A stretch of 64,000 bases of DNA from Chryseobacterium mulctrae (GCF_006175945.1 NZ_VAJL01000001.1:248001-312000); one strand, 5' to 3'. Numbered from the stretch's first letter, positions 42,848 through 52,520 are shown. Numbers and translations: made by a program. The notes: generated by a model from the letters alone, not told the origin.

Positions 42848-45133
42848 ATGAAAAAACAAATTATCTCTTTAGGCTTACTGGTTATTTCTGTTACAGTTAG
42901 TGCTCAACTAAAAAATGCAGAAGCTGATACGATTAGAATCGGAACCATCGAAGATGTGAATATCCGTAAGACAGGAAACCCTAACAAGGCAACCCCGATG
43001 TCTACAAAATCGAATCTTACCGTGATGGAAACTCCACAACCCATTGCAATCGTTACTCATGATATTATTGAGCAGCAACAGGCAAAACAACTTAGTGATG
43101 TTTTGCAAAATGTAAACGGAATGTACATTACCTCTTCAAGAGGAAATTCTCAGGATAGTTTCGGTGGACGTGGTTTCGCTCTTGGTAATGACAATATTTT
43201 TAAAAACGGATCAAGAGTTAATAGTGGTGTTTTCCCTGAAGTAAGCGGATTAGAGAGAATTGAGGTTTTAAAAGGAGCCAATGCAATGCTTTACGGAAAT
43301 ACGGCTGCAGGAGGTGTTATCAACATGATTACAAAAAAGCCTAGGTTTGATTTTGGTGGAAGTGTTGGTTTGAACGCAGGTAGCTGGAATTCTTACAAAC
43401 CAACGGTTGATATTTATGGTCCTTTAACAAAAAATATTGCATTCAGAGTAAACGGAGCTTATGAATATGCTGAAAGTTTTAGAGATGTGGTACAGTCGGA
43501 GAAATACTATTTCAACCCTTCATTTTTATTTAATCTGAGCCCTAAATCTCAATTAATCGTTGAAGCTGATTATCTTAAAAATGATTTCACTCCGGATTTT
43601 GGAATTGGTGCTATTGAAAATAAAGACAAGAGCTATTCTTTGAATACAGGATTAGATAGAAGTGCATTTTTAGGAACAGATTGGCAATATCAAAATGTAG
43701 AACAGGTTTCTACCAATGTTACTTTTAATCATAAGTTTAATGATAATTGGTCGTTAAACTCTACGGCTTCTTATCAAAATTATACTAAGGATTATTTTTC
43801 TACAGAAAGAGTTCAGTGGGGTTATGCAACAGCAAGTCCGAACCGCCTTTCTTGGAACAGACCGTTGAACAGAACGTATAATGAACAAAACTATACTTCT
43901 GCACAGATAAACTTAAATGGAGAATTTAATACCGGAAAAATCAATCATAAAGTTTTAATCGGTACAGATGCTGATTACGGTGTTGCTGATTCTTATAGTT
44001 ATTATAATCCTTTAAATAGAGCAGCTTACGGTACAAGCTATATTTATGGTACAAATGGAACTACAGGTCGTCTATATCTTGACGATCCTTCATCTTGGGC
44101 AAGCGGAACGATGCCAGAATCTCAAACGCTGGAAAAAAACCGTATTAATACGAGAAGAATTGGAATTTATGCTCAGGATTTTGTAAGTCTTTCGAAAGAA
44201 TTTAAGGTGATTGCAGGATTACGTTGGTCTTATATTGAAAACATGCCAACTATTAATACTAAGTACAAGACTGTTACTGGCGGTTTGGTAAATCTTAATT
44301 CTACAACAACTAAAGGATTAGTAGATAATTCAGCATCTTCAGACCAAGCAATATCTCCAAAAGTAGGTTTTGTTTACATGCCAAATGATAATCTTTCAGC
44401 TTTTGCAACTTATACCAATTCTTTTGTTGCAAACGTAGGAAAAGAAAGAAATGGAGAAGCATTAACACCTACGAACATTGATCAGTATGAAGTTGGAGTA
44501 AAAAAGAATCTTTGGAATAATGCTTTAGCTGTGAATTTAACTGTATATCAAATCTTATACAAAAATTACTATCAAAATGCTTTAGATAATAATGGAAATG
44601 CTGTTGATCCTACAGGTTTAACAAAAGATTTTGCAGGACAAATGAGAAGCCGTGGTGTTGAGCTTGACATTACAGGAAATCCTACTGAAAACTTATCAAT
44701 TATCGGAGGTATTTCTTACAACAATTCGGTTTATTTGGATACTCCTGAAATGTTTGGATATGTGGAAGATCAAAGATTGGTAAGAACACCTGCAACTACA
44801 GCTAATGCTTCTGTTTTCTATAAGTTTACAAAATTAGTTCCCGGACTTAGAGTTGGAGCAAGTGTATACTATATCGGTAATAGATTGGCTGGATGGAATG
44901 ATACAAAAACAGGAGCAAACAGTTTAGCAGCCAGAAATGGAGTAAGCAGAGTTTTTGAAATAAAAGATTATACAACAGTGGCTTTATCTGCAGGTTATGA
45001 ATGGAAAAAATTCATGATTCAGGCTAAAGTTGGAAACTTGTTTGATGTAGAGAATTACAATGTACACGAAAATTATTCTGTAAATCCTATTACACCAAGA
45101 AACTTTTATTTTACGCTTACTTATAAGCTTTAA
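42848..45133 (+). CDS. TonB-dependent siderophore receptor
   Basis: A 761-residue outer-membrane receptor. The signal peptide (IISLGLLVISVTVSAQ) is followed by a plug with METPQPIAIVTHDIIEQQQA, NGMYITSSRGNSQDSFGGRGF and LERIEVLKGANAMLYGNTAAGGVINMITKKP, the pattern of the TonB_siderophor family (FhuA/FpvA-like). There is no carboxypeptidase-regulatory domain. The barrel ends in NFYFTLTYKL, with an aromatic near-C-terminal strand. It probably brings ferric siderophore, perhaps of foreign origin, into the periplasm under iron limitation. Monocistronic, with a perfect palindrome after the stop. Confidence 0.92.
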   Translation: MKKQIISLGLLVISVTVSAQLKNAEADTIRIGTIEDVNIRKTGNPNKATPMSTKSNLTVMETPQPIAIVTHDIIEQQQAKQLSDVLQNVNGMYITSSRGNSQDSFGGRGFALGNDNIFKNGSRVNSGVFPEVSGLERIEVLKGANAMLYGNTAAGGVINMITKKPRFDFGGSVGLNAGSWNSYKPTVDIYGPLTKNIAFRVNGAYEYAESFRDVVQSEKYYFNPSFLFNLSPKSQLIVEADYLKNDFTPDFGIGAIENKDKSYSLNTGLDRSAFLGTDWQYQNVEQVSTNVTFNHKFNDNWSLNSTASYQNYTKDYFSTERVQWGYATASPNRLSWNRPLNRTYNEQNYTSAQINLNGEFNTGKINHKVLIGTDADYGVADSYSYYNPLNRAAYGTSYIYGTNGTTGRLYLDDPSSWASGTMPESQTLEKNRINTRRIGIYAQDFVSLSKEFKVIAGLRWSYIENMPTINTKYKTVTGGLVNLNSTTTKGLVDNSASSDQAISPKVGFVYMPNDNLSAFATYTNSFVANVGKERNGEALTPTNIDQYEVGVKKNLWNNALAVNLTVYQILYKNYYQNALDNNGNAVDPTGLTKDFAGQMRSRGVELDITGNPTENLSIIGGISYNNSVYLDTPEMFGYVEDQRLVRTPATTANASVFYKFTKLVPGLRVGASVYYIGNRLAGWNDTKTGANSLAARNGVSRVFEIKDYTTVALSAGYEWKKFMIQAKVGNLFDVENYNVHENYSVNPITPRNFYFTLTYKL

Positions 45134-45152
45134 ATAATTGATCAATCATTAT

Positions 45153-45190
45153 ATAAAGTGGAAGTTACAATATTGTAACTTCCACTTTAT
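45153..45190. terminator. 38-bp perfect palindrome after the siderophore receptor
   Basis: A spacer-free palindrome centred on 45171/45172 (half-site ATAAAGTGGAAGTTACAAT) begins 19 nt after the receptor stop. It is followed by a T-rich run and probably terminates transcription. The rest of 45134-45393 is AT-rich without a gene. Confidence 0.7.
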
Positions 45191-45393
45191 TATTTTATAA
45201 TCTAAAAGAAAGTCTTACTAATATTTTTTTATTACTTCATTAGTAAAAGCATTATGAATCACTTTTGTTTTCTTATTATGTTAAAATATTTCGCAAATTC
45301 AATTACAATATTCTTAATTTATAACAACAAAAAAAAGTTAATTTTTAGTTAACAAAACTCTTGAAAATATTTAAATCCTTTTCACAATAAGCA

Positions 45394-45423
45394 TTTTGGC
45401 ACATTAATTGAATTTTAACTTTT
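45394..45423 (+). promoter_or_regulatory. Promoter of the outer-membrane barrel gene
   Basis: TTTTG at 45394-45398 and TAACTTTT at 45416-45423 are 17 nt apart, a fair match to the Bacteroidota -33/-7 pair. The leader is 36 nt and very A-rich, as in highly expressed genes. Confidence 0.5.
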
Positions 45424-45459
45424 AACAAAATAATAAACATTAATATTAAAATTATAAAT

Positions 45460-46050
45460 ATGAAAAAGTTAATTTTTACAGGAATATTAGCTATCGCAGG
45501 TTTAGCTACTACCGCAAATGCACAAATTCAAAAAGGTAACTGGATGGTAGGAAGTAGTTTGCTTTCAAGTAACTTTGGACTAAACACTGGTGGAGGTTAC
45601 AGCATTGCATTACAACCTAAAGGAGCATACTTTGTAGAAGACAATGTTGCTGTCGGTGGTTACGTAAATTTAGGAATTTCTAAAGTAACAAACGGAAGCC
45701 CTACAAGATTTGATTATGGAGTTGGAGCTTTAGGTCGTTATTTCCTTTCGCCAGGAGAAAAAGGAGTTGACAATTTATTGAATCACGGTAGATGGTTTTT
45801 TGAAGGTAACGTAGGTATTGGTGGATCTTCTGTTGAAAGTGGTAACTCGACAACTGGTTTAGATTTCGGAGTTGGTCCTGGTTACTCATATTTCATCACT
45901 CCAAATATTGGACTTGAAGGATTGGTAAAATATCAAGGACAAGCAGGATTTGGTAATGAAGGTTTAAACTCAAACATTACATTTAATGTTGGTTTCAGTA
46001 TTTATTTACCAACTTCAAAAGCTAAAAGCATTGCTAACGACGTAAGATAA
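45460..46050 (+). CDS. Outer-membrane beta-barrel protein
   Basis: A 196-residue protein with a signal peptide (LIFTGILAIAGLATTANAQ) and an eight-stranded-barrel pattern: alternating hydrophobic strands such as NWMVGSSLLSS, VGGYVNLGIS, FFEGNVGIGGS and ITFNVGFSIYLP. It resembles OmpA/OmpW-like or OprB-like small barrels of Bacteroidota, with no peptidoglycan-binding domain. The function is unknown; a structural or pore role is plausible. Its long A-rich leader and consensus-like promoter suggest strong expression. Confidence 0.85.
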   Translation: MKKLIFTGILAIAGLATTANAQIQKGNWMVGSSLLSSNFGLNTGGGYSIALQPKGAYFVEDNVAVGGYVNLGISKVTNGSPTRFDYGVGALGRYFLSPGEKGVDNLLNHGRWFFEGNVGIGGSSVESGNSTTGLDFGVGPGYSYFITPNIGLEGLVKYQGQAGFGNEGLNSNITFNVGFSIYLPTSKAKSIANDVR

Positions 46051-46076
46051 TAAAACACAGTTTTATCATAATAAAC

Positions 46077-46110
46077 GAAAGCGGCTTGGGAGAAATTCCA
46101 AGCCGCTTTC
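46077..46110. terminator. Terminator between barrel gene and peroxiredoxin gene
   Basis: A 13-bp stem (GAAAGCGGCTTGG / CCAAGCCGCTTTC) with an 8-nt loop lies between two convergent genes. The T tail is weak on the plus strand. Confidence 0.7.
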
Positions 46111-46155
46111 TTCAAATTAAAACTAAACTATATATAATAAATAAAAAATTTAAGC

Positions 46156-46791
46156 CTATTTATTGGGTTGCGGTGTGTATCGTAAATAAGGTTTTATTTC
46201 GGTAACACCTTTAGGAAAAATATTTCGAGCATCTTCTGTAGAAATAGACGGTGGAATAATCACATCGTCACCATCATTCCAGTTGACAGGCGTTGCTATT
46301 TTATGAGAATCTACGAGCTGAAGAGAATCTAAAACTCTGTTGATTTCATTAAAATTTCTTCCTGTAGAAGCAGGATACGTAATAATCAATCTCACTTTCT
46401 TATCAGGATCAATAATTAATAATGAACGAACTGTTGCAGTTGCAGAAGCGTTCGGATGTATAAAATCATATTGTTCAGAAACTTTTCTGTCTTTATCTGC
46501 AATTATCGGAAACCTCACTTCTGTATTTTGAGTTTCGTTAATATCATTAACCCACTTCTTGTGATCTTCTACTCCATCTACGCTTAATGCGATAACCTTT
46601 GTATTTTTTTTCTCAAAATCTGACTGCAGTTTTGAAGTAAAACCTAATTCTGTCGTACAAACCGGAGTAAAATCTGCAGGGTGAGAAAATAAAATCCCCC
46701 AAGAATTTCCTAAGTATTCGTAAAAATCAATATTTCCTAATGATGAATCTGCCTTAAAGTTGGGTGCGGTATCTCCTAGTTTGATTGACAT
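46156..46791 (-). CDS. 1-Cys peroxiredoxin (Prx6 family)
   Basis: A 211-residue peroxidase that reduces H2O2 and organic peroxides in the cytoplasm. The peroxidatic Cys45 is in HPADFTPVCTTELG, with the Pro, Thr and Arg of the active site in the expected positions. It has no other Cys, so it works by the 1-Cys mechanism and needs an external thiol. The C-terminal extension (IPPSISTEDARNIFPKG, then RYTPQP) is the Prx6 hallmark. A TAAATTTG box lies 22 nt before the ATG. Confidence 0.94.
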   Translation of the reverse strand: MSIKLGDTAPNFKADSSLGNIDFYEYLGNSWGILFSHPADFTPVCTTELGFTSKLQSDFEKKNTKVIALSVDGVEDHKKWVNDINETQNTEVRFPIIADKDRKVSEQYDFIHPNASATATVRSLLIIDPDKKVRLIITYPASTGRNFNEINRVLDSLQLVDSHKIATPVNWNDGDDVIIPPSISTEDARNIFPKGVTEIKPYLRYTPQPNK

Positions 46792-46813
46792 AATATTTTG
46801 TTTTATTAGTCTA

Positions 46814-46821
46814 CAAATTTA
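46814..46821 (-). promoter_or_regulatory. -7 box of the peroxiredoxin gene
   Basis: TAAATTTG on the minus strand ends 22 nt before the ATG at 46791. Confidence 0.45.
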
Positions 46822-46884
46822 ATAGACTTTTTATAACTGGCAAAATTTTTGCTTAAAAAATATTTTAAAATTTAAAAGATTATT

Positions 46885-47775
46885 ATGGATTATGGCTTAA
46901 GCTACGTAGATACAGTGTATAAAGTTTTAGAGAATTGGTATATCGCATTTGCCAAGCTCACGCCGAAGCTTGTAGTGGGTATTTTAGTTTTTTTATTTTT
47001 TCTTTTCACCAGTAAATATCTTAGTAAGCTTGCCGTAAAAATCATGCACAAGGTTTTTCCTAATAGTAAAAAGGAAGGATCTGTAGTGACAATTATCGGA
47101 ATTTTCAGATTTATCATCATGATGATGGGATCATTTATTGCTCTTGAAATCATGGGATTTAGTGGCTTTTTATGGAAGTTTATCGGTAGTTTAGGTGTTG
47201 CCGGTGTAATTGCCGGTGTTGCTCTGAAAGATTTGGTATCAAGTATTTTCTCAGGAATGCTGATCGGGATTGATAAAGCTTTCAAAGTGGGAGATTATAT
47301 CACGATAGGAAATCATTCGGGAACTGTGCAGGAAATAGGTTTTCTAACGACAAAAATGATTACCGATGACGGAAAAAAAGCATATATTCCGAATCAGGTC
47401 ATTTTTAATGCACCGTTTTACAATATTACAGCATCACCGCAGAGAAGAATTATTTTAGATTTTGAAATTCCTGCCGATGAAGATGTCAGCAAAGCACAGC
47501 AAGGGATTTTAGATGTTATCAAAAATTTAGAAAACATCGATAAGCTTGAAACTGCTGAGGTAAATTTCACAAGCTTAAAACAAGGGATTTTCAATCTTCA
47601 GGCTAAATTCTGGATTGCGGTTGGTTCTAATATGCTTCACATCAAAAGTGAGGCTTTAGAAAAGATAAAAAAACGTCTCGATGCAGACAACATCCCTTTG
47701 GTTACGCCGACAAGCATCAATTTGGTGAATCAGGCCAGTGAACAGGCAAATCCTAATGACAAATTAGGTCTATAA
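46885..47775 (+). CDS. Small-conductance mechanosensitive channel (MscS family)
   Basis: A 296-residue inner-membrane channel that opens on hypo-osmotic stress. Three membrane helices are followed by the pore helix GVAGVIAGVALKDLVSSIFSGML, in which Gly/Ala packing is typical, and the beta domain entry FKVGDYITIGNHSGTVQEIGFLTTKM. IPNQVIFNAPFYNIT completes the signature. The length matches minimal MscS. It is divergent from the peroxiredoxin gene and convergent with ppc. Confidence 0.93.
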   Translation: MDYGLSYVDTVYKVLENWYIAFAKLTPKLVVGILVFLFFLFTSKYLSKLAVKIMHKVFPNSKKEGSVVTIIGIFRFIIMMMGSFIALEIMGFSGFLWKFIGSLGVAGVIAGVALKDLVSSIFSGMLIGIDKAFKVGDYITIGNHSGTVQEIGFLTTKMITDDGKKAYIPNQVIFNAPFYNITASPQRRIILDFEIPADEDVSKAQQGILDVIKNLENIDKLETAEVNFTSLKQGIFNLQAKFWIAVGSNMLHIKSEALEKIKKRLDADNIPLVTPTSINLVNQASEQANPNDKLGL

Positions 47776-47807
47776 AAAAAGAGACTGCCTTTATGGCAGT
47801 CTCTTTT
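47774..47807. terminator. Bidirectional terminator between MscS gene and ppc
   Basis: A perfect 13-bp stem (AAAAGAGACTGCC / GGCAGTCTCTTTT) with a 5-nt loop and A/T flanks overlaps the MscS stop and precedes the ppc end. Confidence 0.85.
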
Positions 47808-47827
47808 AATTTATTTCAAAAAATTCT

Positions 47828-50362
47828 TTACGCTGAATTTCTACTTGCATTAATATTCCCAAACAAAGAACGTGTTACCAGTTTTTCGTAAGCTTCTTTA
47901 TTGCCTTCGCCTTTCTGAATTTTCATTAAAGCATATTGCTGAATGCTCAACAAAGGAAGCACAATTCTTTCTCTTATTTTCACCGACTTTCTTGACAACG
48001 GATCTTCTTGCTGAAGTTGTTTAAACCCTGTCAATTCAAGCATAATATCCTTTGAAAGATTGTATTCAGAAAATAAAACATTCCAGAATTCACCAAATTT
48101 CGGGTTGTTTTTAATGTAATACGTTAACGGGAAATAAGATTTGTTCATACTCATCATCGAGTTTAAAACTAAAGTTTTAAAGAAGTCTGAACCTTTATAC
48201 AAATCGATTACTTCCTCAAACCTACCCTGCTCTTTCATTTGTTGCATCGCAAAACCAAACCCGAAAAATCCGGGAACATTCTGCTTCAATTGCGACCAAG
48301 ATCCCACAAAAGGAATTGCTCTTAAATCTTCAAATTTCAGCTCGCTATCGCCACCACGTTTTGAAGGACGGCTTCCAATATTGGTTTTCCCGTAATATTC
48401 CAACGTACTCATTTCCTGCAAATACGGAACGAACATCGGATGTGCCTTTAAATCTGAATATTTTTGATAACTGATATCCGCCAATTCGATAATTAAGGCT
48501 CTTTCTTTTTCGGTTAAATCTTTTTTAGAGTTTTTAAAAACATCATTCTCAACTCCGGCTGTTAAAAGCTGTTCAAAGTTATATTTCGCCTGTTCTTTAT
48601 TTCCAAAAATACTGGTAATGGTTTGTCCCTGAATTGTTAATTCAATTTTATTATTGGCAATTGTCTTTCCTTGCGATGCGTAGAAATCATGGGTTTTCCC
48701 GCCACCTCTTGCAGGAGGTCCGCCTCTTCCGTCGAAGAAAATTACTTTAATTCCGTTTTCTTCTGAAAGCTTGGTAAGAACTTCTTTTGCTTTATAAATT
48801 TCCCAGTTTGCTTTCAGATAACCCCCATCTTTTGTACCATCTGAAAAACCAAGCATAATCGTTTGTTGATTTCCTCTTCTTTTCAAATGTTTCTGATAAA
48901 CCGGATTTTGGTACAATTCATTCATCACATTTTCAGCATTGGCAAGACCTTCCATTGTTTCGAAAAGCGGAACAATATCCATATCAATTTCTTCATCTTT
49001 ATAACCTGAGATTTTGAAAAATGCATACACATTCATCACATCTTTCACAGCATCAGAATTTGAAATAATATATCGGTTCATTCCACGGAGCCCGTTTAAC
49101 TCTTGGATTTCTTTGATTTGAGCAACATTTATGAGTGTATCTGAAACAATTTCATCAAAGGATTCCGTCTCAATTTTTTCTGAAACTTCAATCAGTTTAT
49201 TGAATTTTTCAACATGATCAGCTTCTAAATTTCCGAATAGTTTTGCATAGACATCATCAATTACTTTTTGGTGAATTCTGCTATCCTGACGAATGTCTAA
49301 AGTTGCAAAGTGAGTTCCGAAAATTTTCACACGGTCTCTGAAATTCTGAAGAAAATCTAAAAACAGAGAATTGTGTTCGTTGATTAAGATTTGTTCTACA
49401 TCATTCAGTCTTTTTAAAATATCTTCCGTAGTAATTTTTTCATTTCTAAAAATCGCAGTGTAAAGTTCATTACTCAACTGCGTTAAAATTTCAGATACCC
49501 CTCTGAAGCTCAATCTTCTTCTCACATCTTTCAAATTCCCGTAATAAGATTTCAGAATTGCGGTACGAAGCTCTTCCGAAACTCTTTTTGTAACAGGAGC
49601 CGTCACAAAAGGATTTCCGTCACGGTCACCTCCTGGCCAAAAACCTAGCTGAATAATATCTTCATGCAAATTAAAATGTCCGTTATCAAAAGTTTTTCTG
49701 ATTTTCGTAAATAATTCTCCAATCGTATCATAATAAACATATCGCAAATAATGAATGATACTCAACGCTTCATCAATCGGAGTTGGCTTTTCTTTATTCA
49801 CAAAAGGTGTTTTCCCTAGTTGCTGCAAAAGTGTATCAATATTCGTAATAGAATCATCTGTAATCGCCTTTCTTAAATCATGAATGATACGTTGTACAGA
49901 ACTCGGATAAAACTGAGTCGGGTGCGCTGTAAAAACAACTTTAACCGTGAAATCTTTCAGTTTTTCACGTACTTTCTCCAATTTATGATCGTGAAAAGAT
50001 CTTTCATAAAGATTGGTAACCGTGCCGTTGTCGCTTTCAGAGTGCAATCCGGGAAATGCAGCATCTTCAATACTATCAAACAAAACTACTTGTCTTTCAA
50101 TATATTGTATAATTTTAAAAAGCAGTTCGAGTTTTTGTTCTTCAGTTTCTAAATCGGTATGATTTTTAAAAAATTCTTCAACTATTTCTACAGGAGTTTT
50201 CCCTTCATTATAACCGTTTTTACTTTCTTCACAAAGAAACGGAAGCAACATCCCGATATTGGTCATTTTATCATAAGGCAGGCTCATAAATAATGAATTG
50301 TAGATTTGGAACTTATTTTCCACAATCTGCCTGAATTTTTCTGCGCGCTGTTCGTGTATCAT
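47828..50362 (-). CDS. ppc: Phosphoenolpyruvate carboxylase
   Basis: An 844-residue enzyme that carboxylates phosphoenolpyruvate to oxaloacetate to refill the citric-acid cycle. Family motifs include the catalytic His147 (FTAHPTQ), WPGGDRDGNPFVT, LGFSDGTKDGGYL, the mobile loop FFDGRGGPPARGGG, and the C-terminal TGFKQLQQEDP. The mobile loop has PPA where the most studied enzymes have a T/S-V-G-R form, a known variation among Bacteroidota-like PEPCs as far as I can judge. It ends at a bidirectional terminator. A TACATTTG box ends only 4 nt before the ATG. Confidence 0.94.
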   Translation of the reverse strand: MIHEQRAEKFRQIVENKFQIYNSLFMSLPYDKMTNIGMLLPFLCEESKNGYNEGKTPVEIVEEFFKNHTDLETEEQKLELLFKIIQYIERQVVLFDSIEDAAFPGLHSESDNGTVTNLYERSFHDHKLEKVREKLKDFTVKVVFTAHPTQFYPSSVQRIIHDLRKAITDDSITNIDTLLQQLGKTPFVNKEKPTPIDEALSIIHYLRYVYYDTIGELFTKIRKTFDNGHFNLHEDIIQLGFWPGGDRDGNPFVTAPVTKRVSEELRTAILKSYYGNLKDVRRRLSFRGVSEILTQLSNELYTAIFRNEKITTEDILKRLNDVEQILINEHNSLFLDFLQNFRDRVKIFGTHFATLDIRQDSRIHQKVIDDVYAKLFGNLEADHVEKFNKLIEVSEKIETESFDEIVSDTLINVAQIKEIQELNGLRGMNRYIISNSDAVKDVMNVYAFFKISGYKDEEIDMDIVPLFETMEGLANAENVMNELYQNPVYQKHLKRRGNQQTIMLGFSDGTKDGGYLKANWEIYKAKEVLTKLSEENGIKVIFFDGRGGPPARGGGKTHDFYASQGKTIANNKIELTIQGQTITSIFGNKEQAKYNFEQLLTAGVENDVFKNSKKDLTEKERALIIELADISYQKYSDLKAHPMFVPYLQEMSTLEYYGKTNIGSRPSKRGGDSELKFEDLRAIPFVGSWSQLKQNVPGFFGFGFAMQQMKEQGRFEEVIDLYKGSDFFKTLVLNSMMSMNKSYFPLTYYIKNNPKFGEFWNVLFSEYNLSKDIMLELTGFKQLQQEDPLSRKSVKIRERIVLPLLSIQQYALMKIQKGEGNKEAYEKLVTRSLFGNINASRNSA

Positions 50363-50366
50363 ATAA

Positions 50367-50374
50367 CAAATGTA
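50367..50374 (-). promoter_or_regulatory. -7 box of ppc, 4 nt before the ATG
   Basis: TACATTTG on the minus strand ends 4 nt (TTAT) before the ATG at 50362, so the transcript may begin at or very near the start codon. Confidence 0.5.
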
Positions 50375-50470
50375 ATAGATTTTAAATTTATTTGCGAGTA
50401 AATCGGTTTAAAATAATATGAAATTTTATGAATATTTTTATTTGACTCTTTCAAAATTATGTTTAAAATG

Positions 50471-50478
50471 TATCTTCG
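50471..50478 (+). promoter_or_regulatory. -7-like box of the 438-residue membrane protein gene
   Basis: TATCTTCG (one mismatch to TAnnTTTG) ends 18 nt before the ATG at 50497. Confidence 0.4.
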
Positions 50479-50496
50479 CTAAAAACTTAAAAAAAC

Positions 50497-51813
50497 ATGA
50501 TTAAACAAAAATATGGAACGTTGTTATTCTCCTTTCTAACAGTAATTTCTGCAGTACTCTCTGTTTATTTTTTTGAAAAAGAATTTTTATTTAGTCTTTC
50601 TTTTGCTATAGGTTCTATAATATGTGCTTTGTGCGCTTACACAGAATATTTGTATCAAAAGGAAAAAGATTTTCAAATTGAAAAATCTGATTTTTCTACA
50701 GAAATGGTTATTAATTATTCAAACCTATCGTTAGCTATTACTTTTTTAGGCTATCTGATTTTTATTATTGTTGGAATATATTTTATAAGTCTTGCAGGAA
50801 CTGATTATCAAAATTATAAAGGATTTGAATATGTAATGATTGTGATTGCGTCTTATTTTATTGTCGCTTATCTTTTTAAAATATTGAAATTATTGAAAAA
50901 AGTTTCACAGAAAGATATTTTAATAATTAATAATCAATGTATTATCTTAAATTCTGAAAAAATGCTTTGGAGTAATATTAAAAACGAAAGATTAATCAAA
51001 AAACAAGAGCATAGAGAACATTCAAAATATGAAGTAGATGTACAATATCTTACTTTGAATTATAAAAATCAGAAAGTTGAATTTCAGATTGATGATCTTG
51101 ACCAGCAAGATTATAAAATTGAAAAATGTTTAAAATTTTTCAGATCTAAATTTCAGAAATCAGATTTTAGAAACCCGGAAAATCAAGAAATAAAAACCGA
51201 CATTTCCATTTTTGAAAACATTTTAAAATTTAACGATTTATTTTCTTTATCTGAAAAAGAACTTCAGAAAAACCTTGAAGACATAAGGTTTCAAGCCAAA
51301 AAACATCCCAGTGAGTTAAAAGCATATTGCGAAAGCTTCACAAAATTTGAAGAAACAAACCTTGATTCTATTTATTACGCTCTTTCTGAAGATACCGATA
51401 TGTGGAAAGAATTTCTTGCCAATGAATTTATCAGACTTTTTGAAATTGCTAAAAAAAGTAATGATTCGAAAAGAATTTTTAAAATTCTTGATGAAATCCT
51501 TTATGATTCTGAACCATCATCTGCTTCGCGAAAAGTAATAGATTATCTCTACCAAGAATTGAGTGATAATGATGATAAAATTAGGCTAAAAGCACTTACC
51601 TTCATAGATTCTTGGCTTGATGAAGAAGATTTTTCTAAAGGAAATATTATTATTCAAAAAATGCAAAAAATGACCAAAGACAATAATTGGAAAATCAGAT
51701 GGTGTGCTAATGATATTCTTTCATCTTACAATATTTTTACTGATGATGAAATTGCAATTCCTTTTCAGGATAAATTGAATGCAAAGTTGAACAATCAATA
51801 TGAAATAGATTAA
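50497..51813 (+). CDS. Membrane protein with PH-like and helical-repeat domains, unknown
   Basis: A 438-residue protein I cannot assign to a named family. Residues 7-50 hold two hydrophobic segments, 75-96 and 107-127 two more, followed by a beta-rich domain of about 90 residues (DILIINNQCIILNSEKMLWSNI onward) that resembles bacterial PH-like domains. From about 240 the protein is mainly helical with HEAT-like repeats (DDKIRLKALTFIDSWL, then NWKIRWCANDILSSY). The first 220 residues are paralogous to the next gene, which lacks the helical part. The two are 10 nt apart and likely an operon. Confidence 0.8.
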   Translation: MIKQKYGTLLFSFLTVISAVLSVYFFEKEFLFSLSFAIGSIICALCAYTEYLYQKEKDFQIEKSDFSTEMVINYSNLSLAITFLGYLIFIIVGIYFISLAGTDYQNYKGFEYVMIVIASYFIVAYLFKILKLLKKVSQKDILIINNQCIILNSEKMLWSNIKNERLIKKQEHREHSKYEVDVQYLTLNYKNQKVEFQIDDLDQQDYKIEKCLKFFRSKFQKSDFRNPENQEIKTDISIFENILKFNDLFSLSEKELQKNLEDIRFQAKKHPSELKAYCESFTKFEETNLDSIYYALSEDTDMWKEFLANEFIRLFEIAKKSNDSKRIFKILDEILYDSEPSSASRKVIDYLYQELSDNDDKIRLKALTFIDSWLDEEDFSKGNIIIQKMQKMTKDNNWKIRWCANDILSSYNIFTDDEIAIPFQDKLNAKLNNQYEID

Positions 51814-51823
51814 TAAAATAAAC

Positions 51824-52486
51824 ATGAAATTCGGAATTATTTTTTACGCCATACTTGGTATTTTAGCTTTTACAATAGGAGTTTATCTTCTTCAGTATAA
51901 TTTTATTATTTCCATTATATTTTTTATTGGCGCATTTATCAATGGTGTTTTTATTCATAAAGAATACAATATTCATAAGCATGATAAAATTGGATATGAG
52001 GAAGATACCGTTTCAGATGAAATAGTTATTAAATATTCACGTTCTGGCAGAATTATAGCAATTTCTACATACAGTATTTTTGTGATGGTCGGAATTCTTT
52101 TTCTTTTATCAATTATCATTAAACCAAATTTCGCTTCAATATTTGTATTGATTTTATTAATAGGATTTACAGGTTATTTCATCGTAAAAATAGTTTTAGA
52201 AATTAAGAAAATATCTAAAGTAATGATTTCTATAAACAGAAAAGGAATTCAGATAAAAGACCAACCAATATATGTTTGGAATGAAATTCATCTTGAAAAA
52301 ATTACATCAAAACATTTAGTTAGCCGAGAGTCTAAACATGATTACAAGCCTGAAATTAATTATCTATATTTCTTCCATAATAATGAGAAAATTGAAATTA
52401 AGATTGATGATTTTGACATTAGCAATTATCAATTTGCACAGGTTTTAAAAATATTCAGATCTCGTCACAATAATTCCAGATTATAA
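51824..52486 (+). CDS. Membrane protein with PH-like domain, paralogue of the upstream gene
   Basis: A 220-residue membrane protein matching the first half of its upstream neighbour: an initial pair of helices, the ...DEIVIKYS link, a second helix pair, then the PH-like domain with ISINRKGIQIKDQPIYVWNEI, NYLYFFHNNEKIEIKIDDFD and the shared end LKIFRSRH (compare LKFFRSKF). The order and spacing are the same, so the two arose by tandem duplication. It ends where the upstream protein's helical-repeat domain would begin. The function is unknown; both proteins would expose the PH-like domain to the cytoplasm. Confidence 0.8.
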   Translation: MKFGIIFYAILGILAFTIGVYLLQYNFIISIIFFIGAFINGVFIHKEYNIHKHDKIGYEEDTVSDEIVIKYSRSGRIIAISTYSIFVMVGILFLLSIIIKPNFASIFVLILLIGFTGYFIVKIVLEIKKISKVMISINRKGIQIKDQPIYVWNEIHLEKITSKHLVSRESKHDYKPEINYLYFFHNNEKIEIKIDDFDISNYQFAQVLKIFRSRHNNSRL

Positions 52487-52520
52487 ATAATTTTGAATAC
52501 TTCAGTTTAATCATTAATTT

